From Symbiodinium natans (taxonomy: Eukaryota > Sar > Dinophyceae > Suessiales > Symbiodiniaceae): 28,294 nt of DNA. A program made the translations under genes and the position numbers. The stretch is taken from positions 1-28,294 of the forward strand of contig CAJNDS010001217.1 in assembly GCA_905221605.1 (NCBI GenBank). Reading direction: 5' to 3'. Shown piece by piece: positions 18,641-26,600 of the stretch (its first letter is position 1; each line of letters opens with the position of its first letter). Below the pieces are notes generated by a model. It did not search any database, was not told where the DNA came from, and saw nothing but the letters and a program-made list of their open reading frames with translations.

Positions 18641-21052
18641 GGGGTGATTCTGGTCTGAGCGCGCCGCGTCATGGTTCGCGCGCTTGGTGTTGTGCGCACC
18701 GCGAACGCCTAAGGCTTCAAGAGCAGACGACGCGCTCTGCGGAGCCGCGACTGCCCCCTTGGCGCACGCTTCGCGCACCGCCCCCTCGGCTTGGGCATCA
18801 GTGAAAAACTGCCCATCAATGACCCTACCCGTCCTAACAGTAAGATCATCCACGTAGGCAATCCACTCCTTAGTATACTTAAGGCGCCTACCTCTGCCGG
18901 GGGCATAGGCCCTATCAACCACGAAGTTGAAATCATCTGGGCCGTTAATCGGGCCAAAGGTGAGGCCGACAGGGAGATACTTCCCTGATCTTGCCACAAT
19001 GGCCAACACCTCGCGAGCACGCTTGGTGTTCCTAATCTGATTAAACCCACTAACCGCATCCACGAAGGTATACCAAACCGAACCTACTGCGGCGGCGAGC
19101 ACATCGCTGCCCCGCCGGCAATAGTACGTGGAGCGCTTAATTCGGGCATTCACACGGCGGTAGTCAACCACCAAGCGTCGCTTCCTATGCCGCTTGTAGC
19201 TGGGCATTTCCTTGGTCGGAAACGGCGCAGATCCCCAAGCCGAGCTGCCGCGGATCAACTGACCCCGCTTGCATTCTTCTTCAAGCTTGTCGTCGACCCA
19301 TTGCGCGGACTCGCCCCTCAGACTGTGAGGCTGGGACGAGACCGGCGGCCCGGTGGGGATGCAGTCATGGGCGAACTTCCTGACCGTGGTCCTGGTGGTG
19401 TCCTCCACCCAGAACCCAGCGGCCTTTCGCCGTATGACCTCCCTGACGGCTGCGATATCAGCATCGGTCAGCCCGGGTCTGGTTGGTCCAGGCTCGATCT
19501 TCAAACCCGACCATACGAGGTCTCTATAGGCCTCGGTGCGCCTAGGATCCTCCGCGACCTTCTCGCCCGCAAGAGCATAGACCTCAAGGTCAGCCCGGAC
19601 GGAATCCCAGTCCTTGGCGTCCGCCTTGGTCCGCCAAAACGCTTCCTTCTCAGCGGCATACTTATCCACCTCCTTATCCAGCTCCGCACGCTCTGCTGGC
19701 GTGAGGTCCTCGCCCGACCGCACGTCCGGGAGGGGAACGACTGGAGAGGGCTGTGGCGCAGCCGCGGCGCTATCTGCACCCGCAGTCGCTGGAAAGCTTT
19801 CAACTGCAGCGGTGCACAGCTCTTCTGCGCCCCTCAGACCAAGGTCCTGGAGCGAGGCGCAGAAAGCCGCCCCTATGAGGTTGTAGTCGGATTGCGCGCG
19901 CTCAACGTGCTTGTGCTGCACTGCGCCTAGCGCATCCGGCCTACTACACCTCAAACCTACCGATTCTAAACTGAAATCGGCGAGCCACAGGGCCCCGCTC
20001 TCAACGAGGTTGCCGCGGCCACTGGCCCGCGCGAACTGGCACATGTCAGCCCGCACGAAAGCCCAAGGCCAGCGTGGCTCTGCGAGCGTCCCAAACAAGG
20101 CGCCCCACTCCTCTAGCCGCCAAGGTTCCCACTCGCCTTTTTGCGCCTGCAAACGCAGCGCGACGTGGGCGCCCGCGCGTGTGCGTTCCTGCGCACACCG
20201 GACGACTAGCTGGAGGAAAGCCCGGGGCACATTCTTGCCCTCAAGCCCAATTACGAGCACCTTCGGCTCTGTGCGCAGAACAGCGCCGCTAATGGCCTCC
20301 AAGTGCTCTTCTGCGGCCAGGTTCCAGGTGATCCCGTAGGCCTGCTTGCCTTGCACAAAAGCGGGAACAACCCTGTACCCGTGCCTCCTAGCCGCGTCGG
20401 AAACAACCGCGTCACCCCAAGCAACCTCTAAGACATCGGCAACCCCACCAAGGAAATACTGCCGGAACCAACTCTCGACAGTACCCGACTCTGGGGAAGC
20501 CCCAGGCTGCAACGCGCGGGGTTCCGCGACCAAGAGGTCCGCGAGGGCCTCTCGGATCGAGAGCACACTCGTGCCGGCACGAGACGCTCGCTCGAGGGTC
20601 CTGTCCTGCAACGAATACGCCCCCTTGTCCAACTTTCTGGCCGAGGCTGCAGCAAGCACGCCGTCGCGGTTTAGGTCGATTTTGGAAATGATTTCCTTCA
20701 CAGAAACCGCTTCATGGGCCGGACGGGTCCCTTCTGAAAGCGTGAGCGCTCCGTCCTCGGCGATATATGCAAGCCGCCATTTGACGCGAACCCCGCTGGC
20801 GTCGGGGAGATAGCGATGGACGCCGACCTGCGCACGGGCCGCATCCACCTGCGTGACCCGTCCTAACCTGCACACCTTCGGGCCTCCACCTACACCCCGA
20901 TAGGCAATGCGGTCACCAAGGCGGAGGACGAAGTCCCTCCCGCGCCTGGTCAGCGTGAACTCCACCTGCTTGGCGTCGCCTTGAACCTGCTGCCCTAAGC
21001 TGGGGCGAGACGAGCCGTCCCCGCCGGTTTCATCGTCTTCAAAGACGACCGG
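18641..21052 (-). CDS. Retroelement ORF3, N-terminal half: N-terminal reverse transcriptase (fingers/palm)
   Basis: The frame opens directly after the integrase TAG, in the same register, and no ATG occurs until about residue 308. It therefore looks like a continuation of the integrase frame. Counting from the GTG at 20965: residues 10-95 may form a beta-barrel, perhaps BAH-like; residues about 175-310 resemble the degenerate methyltransferase-like Rossmann region seen in some algal Ty3-type elements (VLEVAWGDAVVSDAARRHGY, then KVLVIGL and RADMCQF). Residues about 555-745 are the N-terminal part of a Ty3/gypsy-like RT: RLVVDYRRVN, motif A YTFVDAVSGFNQI, motif B region GLTFGPINGPDDF, motif C YVDD at 704-707. 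Similarity stops about 20-30 residues after YVDD. The primer grip, thumb and RNase H are missing here and lie in ORF1 instead. The 3' limit given is approximate. Confidence 0.75.
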
Positions 21053-21055
21053 CTA
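21053..21055 (-). other. In-frame TAG between integrase and RT half
   Basis: The integrase frame ends GAA TCC CGC TAG. The next codon, CCG, starts 29 further sense codons that run straight into the GTG at 20965 in the same frame. The third frame has no ATG of its own before the RT domain. A suppressed stop (as in gammaretroviral gag-pol) or a recent nonsense mutation would both fit. Confidence 0.85.
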
Positions 21056-23611
21056 GCGGGATTCCGCGCCATCTGCATCCGCAGGAACAAGAATGCAGTC
21101 TTCTGCGTGCGCCTCCATCGGGCCGCGCCGGGCGGAAGAAGTACCCCCCGACTCCATCGACACGGGCTCCAAGGTGAGCCTGTGGCCCTTGACTTCCAAC
21201 ACGCAAGGCACACGCCCCGCCCCCTCTGAACGGGCCCTCGGAGCGTTCCAGACCACTCGGTCGCCTGGTTTAAGGTCCACAGTGCGCCTATGGCGGTTTG
21301 CAAGTTTCGCCCGCGCTTCTGAAGACCGCGTCCAGTGCTCTCGGACCGCAGCAGCTAGCTCCGAGAACTGTTTGAACTGGCTCCGAGCCCAATCAGAGAT
21401 GGGTTCGAACTGCAAGGCGTCACGCAGGACGTCCTTTTCAAGTGGTAGAGCGAGCGACCAGCTCCGCTCTAGGTCCCTCGGGGTATACCCGTGGGGACCC
21501 GGAGTGTTGTCTATGACGTACTCCGCCACCACGAGCCAATCCGACCAAGCTTCGGAAAGGGAGGCGCCGACTTGCCTGACGACCGCCCCCAGCACCTTTT
21601 GGACTTCTTGGTGGACTCGCTCGTTCGCGCCCAACTCACAAGGCCTCAAGGGCGCGCTGAACCGCCACTCGGTCCCAAGCATCGCGCTGAGTTCTGCCAT
21701 GAGCGCATTCTTGAACTCTGGCCCTCTATCCGACCTGATGAGGCTCGGGATCGTCCTGCTGCGGAGCACACAGCGCACGAACGCCCTCCTGACTTCAGCA
21801 TGAGTCAGAGACCTCATCGGCTCGAGGAGGACAGCATGACTGAGGCAATCGAAGTACGTAAGCGAGTACCTATGCCCCTCCCTGTCCTCTCGGTTCGGAC
21901 CCTCACAGTCCACGCTGACCTCCTGCCAGCATGTCTCGGCGCCACACTTGACCGCACGAGCTTCAACCTTCGTCGGTCGAGAGCGGCCTTTAATGCAGGC
22001 GAGACACTTGGCGACCCAGGTCCGCACATCTTTCTCCAAATCGGGCCACCAGACTGCCCTCTCCAGCAGCTTGATGGTAACCTCGGCAGACCTATGGGCC
22101 CCAAGGACTCCACAGTGGACTGAATTGTAGCAGGCGCGGCGCCAGGTCACCCCATTCGCGCCCGCAGCCCCGTTGGGAACCACTGGGACGACGACGGTTT
22201 GACCCGTCCTGAGGGTCACCTCGCGCTCCAACAACCCGTCTCCGGATATCACCATCGGCGGCTCCGGCTTGCGAATCGAGCCCGCCAATGAGGGATCGCG
22301 CCGCTGGCCCTCGTACCACGCCGTACGAAGGGATCCCGTGACTCGGAACTCCGAAATATTCGCCGCGTCCCTCGCCTCGACCGCAAGCTGTTCGCGACGA
22401 TTTTCGTCCTCCCCCGCGGCCAGGCTCAAAGACGGAACACCGCCCTTAAACTCGACCTTGACCTTGGTTGAGGAATGGTCCCAAATGCACAGGATAGGGC
22501 TATGGCTGACGAGCTCTAGAACCACAGCAGGGCCCTTGTGCTCCTCACCCATAAACGCCAAAACTCTACCCTTCAGCTTGCACTCATTGGCATTCTTCCC
22601 GCGACTGATAGCGCCCGCGGTCCAATGCCCTTCTACGCCCTCATTGGACGCAGAGAATTGAGCAAGGACCCTTGACGCCTGCCGGGTAGAACTGTGGGGA
22701 TCCGAGGCTTCTCCGGTTGCCCGCCAGCCAATGACCTGAGTAACCCTACCCACAAGGGCTATCAGCTTGCCGAAGGAGGGGTCTAAGGCAACCTCTTTGC
22801 CCTTAGACCTCCAGAGCACTTCGCACTGCTTATTCACGACATGTCTGTGGCCGTGCCAGTTCACCACTGACGACCAATGCACGACGATGTCGCCCTGAAC
22901 CGCATCCAGGGGCGAGCAGTTGTGCCCCGCCACCACAGCACCATCTTCTCTAACCACCCATGTGGTCCAGTAAGGCTTCACATCGCCCCACTTGGAAAGA
23001 TCCTTGTGCTGGGAGCCGAGGCTGAGTTTCATGGAATGGCCCTTCTTCCATATCTTCCCACTCAGCATGCCATATGCTGTGGGAACTGGAGCATCCTTGG
23101 GCGTAGTCCTGAACCCTACCGCCCATTGCTGGATGGTTGAGGACCTAACCCTAAACAAACCTCCCGTCCTATCCAAAGTTGCAAGGACGGAGTTGACCTC
23201 TAGGCCCACCTCATGGGCCTCAAGGTCGCCCTCAAGCGGAGGTTCGAGCTCCTCCCGCTCGGCTATCTCTACCGAGGTATCGACTGCCTCTTTCTCGATG
23301 CAGGCGGGGCAGCGAGAAAACAGGTAGGTCCGCTTGCCGCAGATGCATAGACCCTCATGGTCCCAGAGGGGTCGTGACGGCTCGTCCAGCATCCCTCTAA
23401 TGCTGGCATCATCGATGGAACGAACCGCGTCCAGCCTCAAGGACCGCAGAACCTCCGCCCCCAATGCCTGCTTCCCTACGATCCCAAAACCTCGCAGGGG
23501 AGGCTCCGGAAAATCCTTCTTGAGTTCCAAGCCTCGGCCACTTCCAAGTGGCCTTGCTGCGTGCGCCAAAGGCGTGGCCGCACCGCCCAGATAGCCTTGA
23601 TGCCTGCCCAA
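21053..23611 (-). CDS. Retroelement ORF2: integrase
   Basis: This is an 852-codon frame with no proper start: the first codon is TTG, and it overlaps the end of ORF1 by about 136 bases in the -1 frame. The first part (residues 1-430) holds a cysteine pair array (CICGKRTYLFSRCPAC) and otherwise unrecognised sequence. The integrase follows: a zinc-binding region with H499, H506, C536 and C539 around WWPDLEKDVRTWV, then a catalytic core with D568 (SVDCEG), D628 (RSDRGPEF) and E664 (GANERVHQE), giving the exact D-x35-E spacing. A C-terminal small barrel (LKPGDRVVWNAP) precedes the stop. All catalytic residues are present, so the enzyme could be active. It would insert element cDNA into the genome. 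Confidence 0.85.
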   Translation of the reverse strand: MGRHQGYLGGAATPLAHAARPLGSGRGLELKKDFPEPPLRGFGIVGKQALGAEVLRSLRLDAVRSIDDASIRGMLDEPSRPLWDHEGLCICGKRTYLFSRCPACIEKEAVDTSVEIAEREELEPPLEGDLEAHEVGLEVNSVLATLDRTGGLFRVRSSTIQQWAVGFRTTPKDAPVPTAYGMLSGKIWKKGHSMKLSLGSQHKDLSKWGDVKPYWTTWVVREDGAVVAGHNCSPLDAVQGDIVVHWSSVVNWHGHRHVVNKQCEVLWRSKGKEVALDPSFGKLIALVGRVTQVIGWRATGEASDPHSSTRQASRVLAQFSASNEGVEGHWTAGAISRGKNANECKLKGRVLAFMGEEHKGPAVVLELVSHSPILCIWDHSSTKVKVEFKGGVPSLSLAAGEDENRREQLAVEARDAANISEFRVTGSLRTAWYEGQRRDPSLAGSIRKPEPPMVISGDGLLEREVTLRTGQTVVVPVVPNGAAGANGVTWRRACYNSVHCGVLGAHRSAEVTIKLLERAVWWPDLEKDVRTWVAKCLACIKGRSRPTKVEARAVKCGAETCWQEVSVDCEGPNREDREGHRYSLTYFDCLSHAVLLEPMRSLTHAEVRRAFVRCVLRSRTIPSLIRSDRGPEFKNALMAELSAMLGTEWRFSAPLRPCELGANERVHQEVQKVLGAVVRQVGASLSEAWSDWLVVAEYVIDNTPGPHGYTPRDLERSWSLALPLEKDVLRDALQFEPISDWARSQFKQFSELAAAVREHWTRSSEARAKLANRHRRTVDLKPGDRVVWNAPRARSEGAGRVPCVLEVKGHRLTLEPVSMESGGTSSARRGPMEAHAEDCILVPADADGAESR
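23476..23611 (-). other. ORF1/ORF2 overlap requiring a -1 frame change
   Basis: ORF1 codons start at positions divisible by three and ORF2 codons one base 5' of that, so slipping back one base joins them. The overlap is 136 bases. No textbook X-XXY-YYZ heptamer was found by eye; the closest A/T-rich spot is GGATTTTCC near 23500-23515. A decay mutation is an equally simple explanation. Confidence 0.6.
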
Positions 23612-26600
23612 GCCTCTCCTACAGCCCTAGCTTCTTTGCGCTGCAGGTTCCTTGCTTGGAGCGTAAGCTCAACAACCAAAGGCCACCTAAGGACGGCTGT
23701 GACCAGCCCGCCTTGCCCAAGTCCTACGAGGAACTGCGGACGAAACCCCGAAGCTTCCCTAAGAACCTTGGCACACGAAGTGAGCAAGTCGACCCTGATC
23801 CGTTTGATCTTCTTGGTCCCTGCGAGCCTGCCGGCCCCGCAATCAAAATGCGAGGCAAGCCCGTCGGTATCCTCAAACGGACCCCAACAACCCCTGACAG
23901 CAACAGAAACTCCAGGGAGGCTCGCTTGAAAAACGCGCCTGATCTCAGTCAGCTCTGCGTCCTGCTCTTTCCAACGCGCGTAGTCAAAGACAACCATGAC
24001 GCGCACCGGAAGGGCTGCGACGACGCACATCGGCACAGCCGCGGCCTGGACACGGCCCGCAGGCTCTGGGACGGCGTCGTTGCCGACCGCCCAGGGCACG
24101 GGTCCGTCACCCTCAGTACCCTCTCCGAGGTACTGGTCCAGGTCGAAACCTCGGACCTCGAGATCTTTCGTCCTCGCCGCAAGGAGCGCATCCCGATCTT
24201 TGGGATTGCGGCTAAAACTGTCACCCAGCGTCGCTGAGCGACCGCTAAGGCTCCTTATTTCGGACCCATCCATAAGGATTTCCGCAACCCACCGGACGAG
24301 TTTCGGATCCATTCCGATGTCCGACGTTTGCGCTCGGGTAAGGTTGGCATGATCTGTCCAACACAGAGTCCGAATAGAGCAAAACATGCGGCGTGTCGCC
24401 CGCTTTACCTCGAGCTGGGCAAACGCCTCCTGTATCAAGGGCGGCCAGTTCTGCTGCGCGGGGGTCAAGCTCTTCGAGTGCGTCATAAGCACTTTGAGCT
24501 GGCTCAAGTCACGCGTCATCTGCACGACGCTGCCCCCTACCGCGATGCCCGACGCATCCGCGATCTGCTCAAGGGGACACGACCCATCCGCAGCAGAGGC
24601 CTCATCGAAGGTAGCCAAATTGATGCGGTTTTGCATCATGCGCTTAATCGCTTTAAAGGCTTTGCAACCCTCGGTGGCGGCTGAGCCCAGCCCGCCTTCA
24701 GGGAAGACGGCGCCTGGCTTCTGCCACTGCCCTAAAATCTTGGCTGCGTGCCCATACTCAACAGGCAGGTAGCCGCGCAACCAGTTTGCGCAACCCAAAA
24801 ATTGCTGAATGTGAAGCTTCTCCCAGAGCGGGGGAAAGTCAATCACCGCCTGACAACGCTCTTCGTCAGGCGAACTCCCGTCCCGCCCAATGTTGTGTCC
24901 CAGGAGCTTGCCTTTGGAGACACAAACTTCGGCCTTGCTGATTCCAAACGAGAAGCCAAACAAGATCGACTTATCTAGGAAACCCTCTAAGGAAACGAGG
25001 TGGTCGAGGAGGTGCGGGCACGCTTTAGGGTGCCGGGCGCGCATATCTGCCGCGAGCTTCTCATAATAGTAGTCCGTTGGAGGCTCTTCGATCATCTTCT
25101 CGATGTCCCAGCTCTCCACGATATGATAGCTCGGGCAGCGCGCCGTATCGACCGCGTCTGCTGGGCGCACAGCATCACTTGCGCCTCTTCCAGCCGTGGC
25201 CGATCCCTCACGCCAGCCAGCCCAGCGTGGCCCCTTGCGCGTCCTAAAGACCGCGAGGCGTTCGGTGACGGGAACTTCATCGCTACACGCGACGCTTTCC
25301 GCCACACGCAAATCCCTCGTGTCCCAGAGACGCCACGCCTCACCTACGCGCTGAAGCAAGCACGTTTCGTAAGGCGCCTTCTCGACCGCCAGGGTCCCAA
25401 GGTCCTGCTGCGCAGGGCGCCTACCCCACACAGACGCGTAACCACCCGGCGCCTCCCACCAGCTGTCGACGCTTGGAAGGTGGTCCAAGCAAGTAAGCAC
25501 TCCAGGCTCCTCAACAGGGCGCCCAACCGGGCCGCTCCCGCCCCACACCGACGCGAGAACAGTCACCGCAGCAAGGACCGATAGCACACCGATCCTGGCG
25601 CCGGTACGCAGCCGCCCAAAGGACCGCGCACACGAGGAACAACCTTGGAAGCTTCTTGCCGCGGCCCTGGACGCGGACCCGCAAGCAAAGCACGGGTCGT
25701 GGTCAACCGATGCAACGGCGACCCCACAATCCGCACATGCCTGCGGAGACGGCTCCGACTCGAACACCGTCTCAACCGCGCCACAACCACAGGCCGCAGT
25801 GCTAACGAGGCCGGAACGCACTTCCGCAACAACCTCGCCCGGCTGGAGAGAGTGATCGCACTCTTGGGCTGCGAGCAACACAAACCCCTTTCCCTCTCCT
25901 GTGGGCCAAAGGCCTGGTACGGCCTCGACCCCGCATTCCACCGGAAGCACTACCTCGGACAGGGATCCCTCTGCGGAGACTCCTTGCTCCCGCACGACAG
26001 GCACCAGCACCCCGTCGCCTGGCGAGAGCTCGAGAGGCTCTTCCCCGTCGTAGCGGAGGAGCTCCCGGCTTCCGCCCCCAGGCTCGGTGCATGACGCGTC
26101 GTCCAGGCTCGACAACCGCGCTTCGAAGGAGTAGGCCCTGTCCTTCCGGGTCTTGCTGTGATCCTCGCACCTGGGCATCCTGATTCCCAGCGTGTCGAGG
26201 ACGTGAAAGTCGGGACCCGGCCTGAAGCCCAGGCCCATCCTTCCGGCGCAGTCCAACGCTCTGCCGCCGAGGATCAGTCCGTGCCAATCGGACGTCCCCC
26301 TGGCTGCGATTTTGCATCGCACGAAAATTTCAGTGTTGGGGCGACAGTCGTCCGCCGTCCTGCCTTCCAACAGCGTGACGCGCAAGACTGCTGCCCCCTT
26401 CAGAGGAACGGGGGCTCCCGAAGCAATGCCATGCACATATTCGGGGTGGACCCACTTTTCGAGTCTCACGACCGGGAAGCCGGGATCTTCGGTGCCGATC
26501 CCCAGCTCTGCAGCCCGGTTCATCATGCCCACCACGAGTTCCTCTGTCACGTGGTTTGCGCCGGCGCATCCGTCGAGCATGCACTCGACCTTACGGTCGA

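Noticed and set aside
23476-23611. Classical slippery heptamer for -1 frameshifting
   Set aside because: No X-XXY-YYZ sequence in the correct register was found by eye; only a weak GGATTTTCC candidate.
24495-24510. TGGCTCAAG on the plus strand as a second spliced-leader relict
   Set aside because: Only nine bases match, it lies inside the RNase H coding region and on the opposite strand to all genes.
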